In this document: piece after piece, positions 35,365-45,185 of the stretch
How the letters are laid out: every line of letters starts with the position of its first letter
Numbering within the stretch: position 1 is the first letter of the stretch
DNA from: GCA-016699895 sp964633435
Lineage (GTDB): Bacteria > Patescibacteriota > Saccharimonadia > Saccharimonadales > Saccharimonadaceae
Assembly: GCA_964633435.1 (NCBI GenBank)
Contig: CAZWHA010000001.1
Location: 186,001-250,000, forward strand
Reading direction: 5' to 3'
Length of the DNA stretch: 64,000 bases
Translations under genes and position numbers: made by a program
Notes under the pieces: generated by a model
Seen by the model: the letters and a program-made list of their open reading frames with translations, nothing else
What the model was told of the DNA's origin: nothing
Database searches by the model: none

Positions 35365-37620
35365 ATGGGCCAACGTAGAATGGCTGAAACTCAGGCGGAC
35401 GACCTGTCAAAACGTCCAAATACTCGGCGCAAAACCGGTAACACAGTGCTCGATGCTACTAAAACCCGCAAGGGCGAGGTACTACGTGCACAGCGTCGCA
35501 TTAGCGAGAATGTTAAACTACAGGCATCGCAGTACGCGATTGATGTACCAGTCAATAAATCAATCTACAATGGTTTTGATGGTGAACAGTATAGCACGAC
35601 CTTTTTCAAGCAAGGCCAGAAAAACGGTAACCAACCGGCTCTCCGAGTTATCCCAGTTGGTGGTACCGAAATTGGTCGCAATACGACTGCGCTCGAATAT
35701 GACGACGAGATTGTAGTGGTCGATATGGGCTTTTTATTCCCGGGCGATGATTATCCGGGCATCAACTATATTGTGCCAGATATTACGTACCTAGAAGAGC
35801 GCAAAGATAACATCAAGGCGGTGCTGTTTACGCATGGACACCTCGATCATATCGGCGCCTTTCACCACCTGATACCCAAGATCCCGGCCCCAGTGTATGC
35901 GACAAAATTTACCATCAACATGCTGAAAAAGAACATGGAGGAATCGAGCGGCGGTTTTGAGCCGGAATATCACGAAATGAGCCCCGAGAATCACGATATT
36001 ACCAAAATTGGTAAGCATTTCTCGATTGAGTTTGTCCGGGTTAATCACTCAATTCCCGACAGTGCCGCCATTGTGGTGCGCACGCCAGTCGGTGTCGTGG
36101 TCTTTTCGGGAGACTGGCGTTTCCAAGAGGACCCGCTGGATGGCCGCAAATTCGACATGGAGCGTTTCACCGAAATTGCAACCAAGGAAAACATCCTGCT
36201 ACTCGTCAACGAATCGACCAGCTGTGAAGTCCCGGGTCATAACGAGAGTACCGAGGCCGAAATCCGTATGAGTTTTGGTCAAATTATGGACAAGTTCCAT
36301 AACTCTCGAATTATTGTCTCGTCTTTTTCATCGCAGATTCACCGCATTCAAACAGTGATGAACGAAGCTGCCGCACGCGGTCGCAAAGTCGCAGTAGCGG
36401 GCTTTTCAATGATTAATAACGTCGAAATTGCGATTCGCACTGGCGATCTAAAGATCCCGCCAAATACAGTCATTAAACTTGAGGATGCTGTAAAGCTACC
36501 AGATGACAAAGTTTGTATTGTCTGTACTGGTAACCAAGGTGAGTTGAACGCCGTTTTGAACCGCATGGCCAGCGGCGCCCATCGCTTTATCAAGATCAAA
36601 AATAGCGATATTATTGTTCTCAGTTCGTCCCGCATCCCGGGTAACGAAGCCCACATTGCCACGATGGAGGATAATCTGATCCGCGAAGGCTGCGATGTAA
36701 TTTCGCGTAACAACGCCGCTAACTATGATGTTGGTGCGGTTCACTTGGGTGGTCACGGCTATCACGATGACTTTATCACGTATATTACGGCGCTGAATCC
36801 AAAATTCTATTTCCCTAATCACGGCGATTTTACGTTCCTCGTCCATAATGCTGAAATTGCTGAGCAGGAGTGTGGTATTCCACGTGACAATATCTTTGTT
36901 TGTGATGCCGGTGACGTGGTTGAGTTTTACCATGACGGCACCGCCAAGCGCGTCAACCGCGTGCATGTTGGCAGTGTAATGTATGACGATGCTGGCGCGA
37001 TTGTATCAGAAGTCGTGCTGAAAGATCGCATTCACATGTCGACCGAAGGTATCTTTGTTGTGGTACTGACGATTCAGCGAGGAACCGGTCGATTACTATC
37101 GAGCCCCGATATCATCTCGCGTGGTTTTATCTATCTACGTGACAGTGAACACCTGATTGATTCAATTCGCCAGTATGTCCGGCAAAAGGCATCACGGGCT
37201 TATGCTTCAAGGCGTGTTGACATGGAAGCGTTCAAGCACGATCTGCGCGACGAAATCACCCAAATTCTATATGACCAGACGCGGCGTACCCCGATTGTTA
37301 TCCCAGTAGTAAACGAAATTGGCGGTGGCAATAATTCGGGTGGCAAAGGCCCTCGTGACAATAACGAGCGACGTGATTCGGACTTTGAAAAGCAAGAAAT
37401 GGCGCGTATTCGCGGTGGCGGTTCAGCGCATTTTGCGGCTCGAAAAGGCAATAACGCCTCGCAACAACAAGCGTCCAGCCAATCATTTGGCGGTCGCCGC
37501 CCAGCCGCGAAGGCCAATCCAGACAATCGATCGAATTCGCAGGCCACTAAAGATCCCGAAGCTATCTCGTTCAAAAAGACGCCCACCGGACCAAATCCGA
37601 TGCGCATGTGGCGCGAATAA
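35365..37620 (+). CDS. rnj: Ribonuclease J (beta-CASP metallo-beta-lactamase RNase)
   Basis: A 751-residue RNase with 5'-3' exo- and endonuclease activity in mRNA decay and rRNA processing. An extra basic N-terminal segment of about 80 residues precedes the metallo-beta-lactamase core. The metal motif is H157-G-H159-L-D161-H162. The beta-CASP part shows CTGNQGELNAVLNRMASG and NHGDFTFLVHNAEIA. The C-terminal 100 residues are Gly/Asn/Arg-rich and disordered. A leader of about 85 nt with a small GCGAT/ATCGC hairpin and AAAAGGAG precedes the ATG. Confidence 0.93.
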   Translation: MGQRRMAETQADDLSKRPNTRRKTGNTVLDATKTRKGEVLRAQRRISENVKLQASQYAIDVPVNKSIYNGFDGEQYSTTFFKQGQKNGNQPALRVIPVGGTEIGRNTTALEYDDEIVVVDMGFLFPGDDYPGINYIVPDITYLEERKDNIKAVLFTHGHLDHIGAFHHLIPKIPAPVYATKFTINMLKKNMEESSGGFEPEYHEMSPENHDITKIGKHFSIEFVRVNHSIPDSAAIVVRTPVGVVVFSGDWRFQEDPLDGRKFDMERFTEIATKENILLLVNESTSCEVPGHNESTEAEIRMSFGQIMDKFHNSRIIVSSFSSQIHRIQTVMNEAAARGRKVAVAGFSMINNVEIAIRTGDLKIPPNTVIKLEDAVKLPDDKVCIVCTGNQGELNAVLNRMASGAHRFIKIKNSDIIVLSSSRIPGNEAHIATMEDNLIREGCDVISRNNAANYDVGAVHLGGHGYHDDFITYITALNPKFYFPNHGDFTFLVHNAEIAEQECGIPRDNIFVCDAGDVVEFYHDGTAKRVNRVHVGSVMYDDAGAIVSEVVLKDRIHMSTEGIFVVVLTIQRGTGRLLSSPDIISRGFIYLRDSEHLIDSIRQYVRQKASRAYASRRVDMEAFKHDLRDEITQILYDQTRRTPIVIPVVNEIGGGNNSGGKGPRDNNERRDSDFEKQEMARIRGGGSAHFAARKGNNASQQQASSQSFGGRRPAAKANPDNRSNSQATKDPEAISFKKTPTGPNPMRMWRE

Positions 37621-37621
37621 A

Positions 37622-39460
37622 TTAACTGCTGCGGGTCCTGCCGCCCCGGTGTGCGCGTAGAGCGTTAAAGATCACGACGACGTCAATGAGTTCTTGGAGG
37701 CCCGCTCCGACGAGTGCTGGTATGTTGCCTAGTGCGGCAATTACCATCAGAACCAAGCATAAAAGAATGCCAACCCAGACTGATTGCAGAGCAATATGAA
37801 TGCTATGCCCAGAAATGTCACGAAGCATTGATACGCGGTCGATCCGGTCTAGCATAATGACGGCATCAGCAGATTCGCTGGCAGCAGTGCTACCGCGTGC
37901 ACCCATCGCGATACCAATGTCGGCTGCGGCCAGAACTGGCGCGTCGTTAACGCCATCACCGACCATCACGACAGTGTTCTTGCCGGATGAGAGCTTCTTT
38001 ATAACCTTTACTTTGTCGGCAGGTAACAGATCAGCGTAGACCTGGTCGACGCCAGCCTCGGCAGCAATGTTTCGAGCGGTAGCGAGCTTGTCACCCGTTA
38101 ACATGGCTATGGTAGCAACGCCTAATTTACGCAGTTTTTGAATAGTTGACTTGGTATCAGGTCTCACAATATCGGCAAAGTAAATCGTTCCGATATAGTT
38201 ACCATCTCTAGCAACGTGAATAGCAGTTTGTGATGCCTCGGTTGATAGGCGATGTAGGCCCGTTACCTTGTTCTTTCGTAGGAAAGCTGCCTTGCCAACG
38301 AGCATTTTATGGTTCGCTACTGTGGCAAAAATGCCGTCACCAGTGATTTCGCGAACTTTGCTAGCCGGAGCTAATGCGATCCGGTGCTTCTTGGTATAGG
38401 CGAGGAGGGAGGTGGCCAGGATATGTGAACTACCAGCTTCGGCGCTGGCGGCGAGGCTGGCTAACTCTTTCTCTGTTACTGAATCGGTCGACAGAATCTG
38501 ACTGACAGCTACTTCGCCGTGAGTCAGCGTGCCGGTCTTGTCGAGGGCGAAAACGTTCGCGGCGGCGATCTTTTCGATTACCGCGCCGCTTTTGACGATG
38601 ATACCATGTTTGCTGGCACGGCTCATACCGGATATAATCGCGATCGGTGCTGCTAGAATAAGTGGACAGGGACTTGCGACGACGAGGACCTCGGCAAATC
38701 GCACCGGATCGCCAGACAGATACCAAGCTGTCCCAGCAATGCCATAGGCGATGAGCGTAAAAGGTACTGCATAGCGGTCGGCGAGACGCACGAATGGTGC
38801 CGGATCAGATTCGGCCTCGCGGACGAGTTTGATAATTTGTTCGTACTGCGAATCTTTGGCGGTGGCAGTCGCCTTGATGCGAATAGCGGAACTGCCATTC
38901 AGAGATCCCGATAGGACGCTATCGCCGGCTTGTCGGTTGACAGGTAATGATTCGCCAGTCAGGCTGCTTTCGTCGAACGTAGCCTTGTCTGACAACAGAT
39001 CACCATCGACTGGCACTACCTCGTGGGGCTTGACAATTAAAGTCTGACCAGGCTGAACATCAGTAACTGGCACGTCAATGATGTCTTGACCACGCACAAT
39101 ATGTGCAATCTGCGGAGCTCGGTCTAATAGGGCAGATAATTCTCGCTTAGCGCGACGATCGGCAAAATCCTCTAACGTTTCGCCACCCGTTAGCATCAGG
39201 ACAATCACTAGGGCTGCCCAAAACTGTCCGACTGCGATTGTAGCTCCAATAGCAGTAATTGCCAGGATATCGACACCGTAGCTACCGGAACGTAGCGTCT
39301 GAAACATGTCAATCGACAGAATGATGGCGATCAGAATGGCGTAGCCGCTAACTAGCCACTGCGCCAGCTCAGCTTGCCCTGCGCCAAACGCTAGTATCAG
39401 CGCACTTATACCAACGATGATGGTCAGTGAAAATTTCCAGTAGTGAATGATAGATTTCAT
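37622..39460 (-). CDS. P1B-type heavy-metal ATPase (exporter)
   Basis: 612 residues. It pumps transition metal ions out of the cell using ATP. It has six or so membrane helices and no N-terminal metal-binding domain. TGES (168-171) is the dephosphorylation loop, SPC (263-265) the metal motif in the membrane, DKTGT (307-311) carries the phosphorylated Asp, and GDGVND follows later. An SPC motif without a heavy-metal domain resembles the P1B-4 group (Co/Fe/Zn-type). The usual HP dipeptide is HI (SSHILA). I start at ATG 39460, since TACAAT on the minus strand ends 7 nt before it. The metal is inferred only. Confidence 0.85.
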   Translation of the reverse strand: MKSIIHYWKFSLTIIVGISALILAFGAGQAELAQWLVSGYAILIAIILSIDMFQTLRSGSYGVDILAITAIGATIAVGQFWAALVIVLMLTGGETLEDFADRRAKRELSALLDRAPQIAHIVRGQDIIDVPVTDVQPGQTLIVKPHEVVPVDGDLLSDKATFDESSLTGESLPVNRQAGDSVLSGSLNGSSAIRIKATATAKDSQYEQIIKLVREAESDPAPFVRLADRYAVPFTLIAYGIAGTAWYLSGDPVRFAEVLVVASPCPLILAAPIAIISGMSRASKHGIIVKSGAVIEKIAAANVFALDKTGTLTHGEVAVSQILSTDSVTEKELASLAASAEAGSSHILATSLLAYTKKHRIALAPASKVREITGDGIFATVANHKMLVGKAAFLRKNKVTGLHRLSTEASQTAIHVARDGNYIGTIYFADIVRPDTKSTIQKLRKLGVATIAMLTGDKLATARNIAAEAGVDQVYADLLPADKVKVIKKLSSGKNTVVMVGDGVNDAPVLAAADIGIAMGARGSTAASESADAVIMLDRIDRVSMLRDISGHSIHIALQSVWVGILLCLVLMVIAALGNIPALVGAGLQELIDVVVIFNALRAHRGGRTRSS

Positions 39461-39491
39461 ACTAACCATTGTACTATGTATAATGAGTAAT

Positions 39492-40118
39492 ATGATTGAT
39501 GCTCTATTAAAGAAGTTTTCATTGATCTCTGATCAGGTTGATGTACCAGAGCTCCGCGTTATTCTACGCGAGTTAGATGATGTGCTACGTCTGGGTGTCG
39601 AGGGCGATGTTGCCGAACTGGGCTGTTACAAGGGTACGACGAGTCTGTTCTTGGCCCGGCTGTTGCGAGAACGCGGCGAACGTCGAACCTTATATTTGTA
39701 TGACAGTTTTGAGGGTTTACCGCCGAAAGCCAACGAGGACAATTCTACCGTTGGTGATCAGTTTGTAGCGGGTGAGCTGCGTGCCGCAAAATCAGAATTA
39801 GTCAGGACTTTTGCGAAAAATAATCTGCCGGCTCCGGTAATAAAAAAGGCTTGGTTTAGCGATCTAGTCCCAGGTGATATGCCTGGCAGAATCAGCTTCG
39901 CATTTTTTGACGGTGATTTTTATGACAGCATTAGAGACAGTTTTCAGGCTTGTGAGGGCCGTTTCTCGCCGGGCGCGACAATTGTGGTTGATGACTATGA
40001 CAGCGAAGCATTGCCGGGCACCGCGCGAGCCACCGATGAATGGCTGAAACGAAATCAAGCCATCGTCAAGAGCTTCCATACTGAAAAATCACTCGGCATT
40101 GTGCGGCTAATAAACTGA
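39492..40118 (+). CDS. TylF/MycF-like class I SAM methyltransferase
   Basis: 208 residues. The SAM site is VAELGCYKGTTSLFLARLL; LYDSFEGLP and FFDGDFYDSI with VVDDYDSE provide the metal-binding Asp residues typical of macrocin O-methyltransferase (TylF) relatives. The substrate, perhaps a sugar or polyketide-like hydroxyl, cannot be told. ATG 39492 lies 7 nt after TATAAT (39479-39484). That promoter almost abuts the divergent one of the metal ATPase. Confidence 0.8.
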   Translation: MIDALLKKFSLISDQVDVPELRVILRELDDVLRLGVEGDVAELGCYKGTTSLFLARLLRERGERRTLYLYDSFEGLPPKANEDNSTVGDQFVAGELRAAKSELVRTFAKNNLPAPVIKKAWFSDLVPGDMPGRISFAFFDGDFYDSIRDSFQACEGRFSPGATIVVDDYDSEALPGTARATDEWLKRNQAIVKSFHTEKSLGIVRLIN

Positions 40119-40126
40119 CGTTCTCT

Positions 40127-40156
40127 TTGACAATTTTCGCTGATAGGGGGTATCAA
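40127..40156 (+). promoter_or_regulatory. Degenerate G-run promoter (G5, 18 bp spacer)
   Basis: TTGACA (40127-40132) and TATCAA (40151-40156) with an 18 bp spacer ending in GGGGG, followed by GAAG as in P3 and P5. There is no island gene behind it. corA, downstream, has its own leaderless promoter. It may be a relic of a lost island or an extra corA promoter with a fixed G run. Confidence 0.5.
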
Positions 40157-40226
40157 GAAGACGACTAAATCACCTTGTATTCATAGGTAATTGCTAAGGA
40201 TAAGCACAAGCGCTATAATATGAATC

Positions 40227-41168
40227 ATGATAGAAGTCTTTTCCAAAGCCTCGAATGGCGAGTTGGCGCGCAAAACTATCACGCCAACTGAATTACGTGC
40301 CGTTGCTAATAGTTGGATATCGCTCGAGGATCCGAGTTTAGAGGAGCTCGATGCTGCTACTGATCGATTCGGACTCAAACCTGGTAATCTGAGCGATGCG
40401 CTCGATATCCACGAATCGCCCCGCCTCGACCACGACGGTACACATGACTACCTGTACGTCCGCTGGCCCAAGATGAATAAAAACGGTTCAACTTCGACGT
40501 GTCCTTTGCTGCTCATCTATAGCGAAGCCGATCTCCTTACTGTGTCGCCGGTCAAATTCGACAATCTCGATTTCTTGGGTGCGAATGTTACCCTGTCGAT
40601 GCGTTCGTCAAAGGCTACGCTGCTGCAAATTCTCAACCAGATTTTTACTGAATACGAACTATATATTAAAGGTCAGAGCGAATCGGTCAAGAAACTGATC
40701 GATAAAATGCGTCATAATAAGCTCGAAACGGAAGATTTTATTCGTTTCGTCATGGTCGAGGAACAGATCAATAGTTTTACGAGTGCTTTGGGGCCAATTG
40801 TACCGCTCATGCGGCGGCTCGCTACCTCGAAACACTTGACACTGACGAACAATGACCGTGATCTGATCGAGGACATTGTGCTGTCGGTCGAGCAGTCAAT
40901 TCACACTTGCAATACTAACGTGGCACGGATTGTCAGTGTCCGCGAAGCCTATGCCGCACTGTCGAATAATTCGCTGAACAGAACTATGAAAGCCCTCACG
41001 GCGGCAACGTTCTTTATCGCGCTGCCGAATGTCGTATTTGGTATGTACGGCATGAATATTCATCTGCCGATCCAGGATCAGTCATGGGCTTTCTTTGCGA
41101 TTATCACGGGCACAATTGCGGCTATCGTAGCAATCATTGTGTTCGCCAAACGACGACACTGGTTCTAG
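40227..41168 (+). CDS. corA: CorA-family magnesium transporter
   Basis: A 313-residue pentameric Mg2+ (or Co2+) channel. A long cytoplasmic alpha/beta and helical funnel domain (1-250) is followed by two membrane helices, with the family GMN signature at 275-277 (YGMNIHLP). The protein ends in a basic KRRHW tail. TATAAT (40214-40219) ends 7 nt before the ATG, so it is leaderless. It overlaps the convergent DsbA-like gene by 4 nt. Confidence 0.92.
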   Translation: MIEVFSKASNGELARKTITPTELRAVANSWISLEDPSLEELDAATDRFGLKPGNLSDALDIHESPRLDHDGTHDYLYVRWPKMNKNGSTSTCPLLLIYSEADLLTVSPVKFDNLDFLGANVTLSMRSSKATLLQILNQIFTEYELYIKGQSESVKKLIDKMRHNKLETEDFIRFVMVEEQINSFTSALGPIVPLMRRLATSKHLTLTNNDRDLIEDIVLSVEQSIHTCNTNVARIVSVREAYAALSNNSLNRTMKALTAATFFIALPNVVFGMYGMNIHLPIQDQSWAFFAIITGTIAAIVAIIVFAKRRHWF

Positions 41169-41923
41169 TTTTTGGTTGATTCCAGTGCTGCTTCGATCAG
41201 GCTACGCATGTTGGAGGCGTTGGCACCTTCAGCTTTTTCGCCGTTAATAAACCAGGTTGGCGTGGCTTCGACACCGGCATTGCGGCCAAGCCTCTTGTCG
41301 CGCTGAATTTTGGCCTGAATACCGTTTTCTAGGTAGTTAGTCAGCGTTTCCTTGAACTTGTTGGTGTCGAGCCCGATCTGCCCAGCATAATTAACCAATG
41401 TGTCGTGACAGACGGTTTTGTCATTGCCTTCGACGCAAGTTTCGTCGCTAAAGATCAAATCATGCATTTTCCAATAGGTTTCCTCGCCGCCCAACAGGAA
41501 AGCTGCCTCGGCCGCGCTCTCGGATAGTGTCGACGTGTTTTGACCGATGTTAAAATTGCGGTAGATGAATAGAACCTTGTCCTTGTATTCGTCATGAATC
41601 TGGTTGGCCGAGGTTGCAAAGCCATTGCAGGCGCTACAGGCAAAATCTTCGTATTCGATGACAATAACTTTGGAGTCTTTTTTGCCTAAGAAATGATCGG
41701 GAATGATCGTGCTCTTGTCGACACTAAAATCGCTGGCGACCTTGCCGTCATTAGCAGCTTTATTCTTGGCTGTGACGATGTTATCAACTGTCAGGAGCCT
41801 GCCGCCGTCGAGGTGCTCGACATAGGCCGTGCCGGTGTCATCATTGGCGTTCTTCCACAATATCAAACCGCCCAGGGCGCCGAGCACGAGCACTGCAAAT
41901 ACAATCCATAACCGTCTATTCAT
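41165..41923 (-). CDS. DsbA-like thiol-disulfide oxidoreductase, membrane anchored
   Basis: 252 residues. The N-terminal membrane anchor (5-22) is followed by a linker and a thioredoxin-fold domain with the active site C96-S-A-C99 (FACSACNGFA). The cis-Pro region is VEATPTWFING. Another Cys pair (TCVEGNDKTVC) lies in the helical insert. It belongs to the Thioredoxin_4/DsbA group that forms disulfides in exported proteins. The Cys-rich protein at 57.6 kb is a plausible client (inference). AGGAGG precedes the start. Confidence 0.88.
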   Translation of the reverse strand: MNRRLWIVFAVLVLGALGGLILWKNANDDTGTAYVEHLDGGRLLTVDNIVTAKNKAANDGKVASDFSVDKSTIIPDHFLGKKDSKVIVIEYEDFACSACNGFATSANQIHDEYKDKVLFIYRNFNIGQNTSTLSESAAEAAFLLGGEETYWKMHDLIFSDETCVEGNDKTVCHDTLVNYAGQIGLDTNKFKETLTNYLENGIQAKIQRDKRLGRNAGVEATPTWFINGEKAEGANASNMRSLIEAALESTKN

Positions 41924-41982
41924 ATACCTCCTCTTCGTGGTGACCAGTATAACATAATCCTTGCTTATGCTATAATACCGAT

Positions 41983-42855
41983 ATGGACGTTCTGCTACTA
42001 TTGTTAACTGGAATACTCCTCATTGGTTTACTGGCCTTTCGTTTTCGATCAGAGCAGTCGCGTTTTGAAATCAATCGACTGGCCGAACATAATAAAAAAT
42101 ACCGTGAACTGACGCGTTTTCTCGATATCTATCCTGGATTATTGCTGTTCGTGCGATTTCTGGCGCTCGTGATGGCGATTTTATTAACTGGGTTGTCAGT
42201 GACCAAGTGGGGTATCTGGGCCGGCGGCGCGGCGGCTTGTGGCGCGATCCTCGTCGCGTGGCTGATCGGGCGCTTGTTGCACGGTACGATGGCAACGATA
42301 ATTGAGCGAAATCTGGCCCTGCTATATCACTATTTTGCCTGGACTGGCCCACTTGGCAGGCTCGTCATCGTAGGCGATGAGCCACAGATTGGCTCTGAAA
42401 CTGAGCTACTGCATCTCATTGATAACGGTGATTTTCTCGATGATCACAGCAAAAACTTGGTGAAAAACACACTCAACTTTAGAACCCAAACGGTTAAATC
42501 GGTCATGACGCCGCGTGCCGATATCGGTTTTATTCACAGTCGGGACAGCCTGACGCCGAAACTCCTCGACGAGTTGTTTTCCTCTGGCCATAAAGTTTTC
42601 CCAGTTATTAACGGTAGTATTGATCACGCTGTTGGACTACTGTATTTGGACGATGTGTTGCCGCTCGATCAACAGGAAAAATCACTAGCCGATGTCATGC
42701 GCAAAGTCCCGCCCGTTATCGATCAGACGATGTCCCTCGAGGCCGCGCTACAGCACATGGCGGAATATCACAGCTCAGTCCTGCTCGTTGCCAAGGACGA
42801 CAAAGTGGTTGGCATGGTGACGCTGAGCTCGTTAATCAGAACGATTTTTAGCTAG
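41983..42855 (+). CDS. CorC/HlyC-like membrane protein with CBS pair
   Basis: 290 residues. An N-terminal membrane helix, two more near 45-95, then a CBS-domain pair (about 165-290) introduced by VKSVMTPRADIGFI, the typical CorC/hemolysin-C entry. The family is linked to Mg2+/Co2+ efflux, which fits its location near corA. The domain composition is reduced and no C-terminal CorC_HlyC domain is seen. TATAAT (41971-41976) ends 6 nt before the ATG, divergent from the DsbA-like gene. Confidence 0.75.
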   Translation: MDVLLLLLTGILLIGLLAFRFRSEQSRFEINRLAEHNKKYRELTRFLDIYPGLLLFVRFLALVMAILLTGLSVTKWGIWAGGAAACGAILVAWLIGRLLHGTMATIIERNLALLYHYFAWTGPLGRLVIVGDEPQIGSETELLHLIDNGDFLDDHSKNLVKNTLNFRTQTVKSVMTPRADIGFIHSRDSLTPKLLDELFSSGHKVFPVINGSIDHAVGLLYLDDVLPLDQQEKSLADVMRKVPPVIDQTMSLEAALQHMAEYHSSVLLVAKDDKVVGMVTLSSLIRTIFS

Positions 42856-42882
42856 CTCCAGGCATAATTACAGGGGTTTTAC

Positions 42883-42911
42883 TTGACAAAGTGACACTTT
42901 TTTGCTATAAT
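42883..42911 (+). promoter_or_regulatory. Consensus promoter
   Basis: TTGACA (42883-42888), a 17 bp spacer and TATAAT (42906-42911) match the sigma70 consensus exactly. It sets the start of the next gene at 42939 rather than 42891, since the longer frame begins before transcription does. Confidence 0.85.
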
Positions 42912-42938
42912 GAGAGGGTAACTGTGAGAGAGGTAATT

Positions 42939-43388
42939 ATGACAGGCGAGCGTCTCGATAGTAACCATCCCGAACTACAGAACCATAACGACAAAAATCG
43001 CAAAACAATGATGGCAATGCTAGCAGTATATATGCAAACAGATCCGACTTTTGACGACGCTCATCCTGAAAAATCAGAGCTAATAGCTCTACCGGATAAT
43101 GACCCCGGTCTGCTCGGTGTTGTCGAGCTGGTATTGCCGCTACCTGACAAAATTGCAGTGAACTCCGTCAATGCGTTAGCTAAAGAAATCGGCCAGGCTA
43201 CTCAGCTGGTCGAAGACCTCTCGGATGGCGACATGGGCCAGGCTGTAGCCGACGGACTAAACCTGGTTGTGCCGGCTATTAAACCAAGTATTACGACTGG
43301 TGAGGTGGTGTTCGACCGCGCGAGCCAACTAGCGGCTGATATATCGAGCAAAATCAAACGCGATCACGAACGCAAATTAGCAGCGTAA
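42939..43388 (+). CDS. Hypothetical protein
   Basis: A 149-residue soluble acidic protein (MTGERLDSNHPELQ...) with no recognised domain. The N-terminal part is helical (KTMMAMLAVYMQTDPTF), the centre has VVELVLPLPDKIAVNSVN, and the end is basic (SSKIKRDHERKLAA). The start follows a perfect consensus promoter and a GAGAGG site, suggesting strong expression. The family is unknown. Confidence 0.6.
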   Translation: MTGERLDSNHPELQNHNDKNRKTMMAMLAVYMQTDPTFDDAHPEKSELIALPDNDPGLLGVVELVLPLPDKIAVNSVNALAKEIGQATQLVEDLSDGDMGQAVADGLNLVVPAIKPSITTGEVVFDRASQLAADISSKIKRDHERKLAA

Positions 43389-43436
43389 CGCTGGGACGTA
43401 TGGTACAATAGTCTCTGATTTAGGAAAGGTTAGAAT

Positions 43437-45182
43437 ATGAGGACATTGGTTTCAGAATTATCCGGAAAAATTGGCGAAACCGTTACAGTCAAGGGCTGGG
43501 TGCATTCGCGTCGCGATCACGGCGGTTTATTGTTTATTGATTTACGTGATCATACTGGCTTAGCGCAGCTGGTGTTTCATCCGGACAACCAGGCAGTTTT
43601 TGCTGCTGCCGAAAGCCTACGCGATGAATACGTTATCAGCGTGACAGGCCAGGTTGTCGAGCGTGAACAGTCGCTCAAAAATTCCAAGATTATATCGGGT
43701 GATATTGAGGTGATCGCGGCAGAACTAACGATTCTGAATCGTGCCGAAACACTGCCAATCCAACCATTCGCCGAGGCTCAAGCTGGCGAGGATCTCCGTC
43801 TCAAATATCGTTACCTCGATCTGCGTCGCCCGAAAATGCAAAATATGCTCGCGAAACGGGCTGAAATGTATAAGTACCTGCGCAGTTACATGGAAAAGAA
43901 CGATTTCTTCGAGATAGCGACGCCGATTCTGGCGAACAGCAGCCCCGAGGGAGCGCGTGATTTCTTGATTCCATCACGGCTGCAGCCAGGTCAGTTTTAT
44001 GCCCTGCCACAGGCGCCGCAACAATTCAAACAGTTATTGATGGTTGGTGGCGTGCCACGCTACTACCAATTTGCGGCTTGTTTTCGCGACGAAGATCCGC
44101 GGGCAGATCGATTGTACGGCGAGTTCTACCAGCTCGATCTCGAGATGGCTTTTGTTGAGGATGGCGAAGAAGTCCGGAGTCTGATGGACCCAATGATTCA
44201 GAGCCTCGTGACCGATTTTGCAGGCAAGAAATTGCTATCAACTGACGTGCCGCGTATTCCGTATCTCGAAGCCATGGAGCGTTACGGCAGCGACAAACCT
44301 GACTTACGGTTCGACATGGAGCTGGTTGACCTCAGCGATATCTTTGCTGATTCAGGATTTGGTGTGTTCAAAAATGCCGTCGCTGGCGGCGGTGCTGTCA
44401 AAGCGATTTGCGTGAAAGATGGCGCGAGTCTTAGTCGCAGCCAGATCGATAACTTTACTGACATCGCGAAATCCGAAGGTGCGGGCGGCCTTGCCTACCT
44501 GACCTATAGAGACGGCGAAGTGCAGTCGCCAATTGCCAAATTCATGAGCGAAGCCGAACTTGCCGCTGTCAAGGAAAAAACTGGTGCTGTGGATGGTGAC
44601 GCGGTGTTCTTTGGTGCTGACAGGCGCAGTCTTGTGAACAAAGTCCTCGGTCGACTGCGCAGCGAGTTTGCCGATCATTTTGATCTAAAAGACCCGAATA
44701 CGGTGGCACTCTGTTGGATCGTCGATTTCCCGTTTTATGAACTGGACGAGAAAACAGGCAAAATGGATTTTGGCCATAACCCATTTAGCATGCCAAAGGG
44801 CGGACTAGAAATCCTTGAACAGACCGATAACAAGCTCGAAATCCTGGCCGATCAATACGACATGGTCATGAATGGCTATGAAATCTGTTCGGGTGGAGTA
44901 CGCAACCATAACCCAGAAATCCTCTACAAAGTTTTTGGGCTACTCGACTTTACCCCCGAATACGTCGAGGAAAAATTTGGTGCGATGTTAAACGCCTTTA
45001 AATATGGTGCACCGCCGCATGCTGGCTGTGCGTATGGCGTTGATCGTATGTTTATGGAACTAATGGGGGAGAGCAATATTCGCGAGATAGTAGCCTTTCC
45101 GAAAAACGGCAGTGGCCAGGATGTTATGATGAACAGTCCAGCCCATATTGACCCAGCCCAGCTCAAAGAACTCGGATTATAG
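43437..45182 (+). CDS. aspS: Aspartyl-tRNA synthetase
   Basis: A 581-residue class II synthetase that charges tRNA-Asp (possibly also tRNA-Asn). An OB-fold anticodon-binding domain comes first (VTVKGWVHSRRDHGGLLFIDLRDHTG). It is followed by motif 2 (FRDEDPRADRLYGEFYQLDLEM), a bacterial GAD-type insertion (about 290-400) and motif 3 (GCAYGVDRMFMEL). Length is normal for the bacterial form. TACAAT at 43404 and AGGAAAGG before the ATG give a short leader. No separate asparaginyl-tRNA synthetase or gatCAB is seen here. Confidence 0.96.
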   Translation: MRTLVSELSGKIGETVTVKGWVHSRRDHGGLLFIDLRDHTGLAQLVFHPDNQAVFAAAESLRDEYVISVTGQVVEREQSLKNSKIISGDIEVIAAELTILNRAETLPIQPFAEAQAGEDLRLKYRYLDLRRPKMQNMLAKRAEMYKYLRSYMEKNDFFEIATPILANSSPEGARDFLIPSRLQPGQFYALPQAPQQFKQLLMVGGVPRYYQFAACFRDEDPRADRLYGEFYQLDLEMAFVEDGEEVRSLMDPMIQSLVTDFAGKKLLSTDVPRIPYLEAMERYGSDKPDLRFDMELVDLSDIFADSGFGVFKNAVAGGGAVKAICVKDGASLSRSQIDNFTDIAKSEGAGGLAYLTYRDGEVQSPIAKFMSEAELAAVKEKTGAVDGDAVFFGADRRSLVNKVLGRLRSEFADHFDLKDPNTVALCWIVDFPFYELDEKTGKMDFGHNPFSMPKGGLEILEQTDNKLEILADQYDMVMNGYEICSGGVRNHNPEILYKVFGLLDFTPEYVEEKFGAMLNAFKYGAPPHAGCAYGVDRMFMELMGESNIREIVAFPKNGSGQDVMMNSPAHIDPAQLKELGL

Positions 45183-45185
45183 CCT

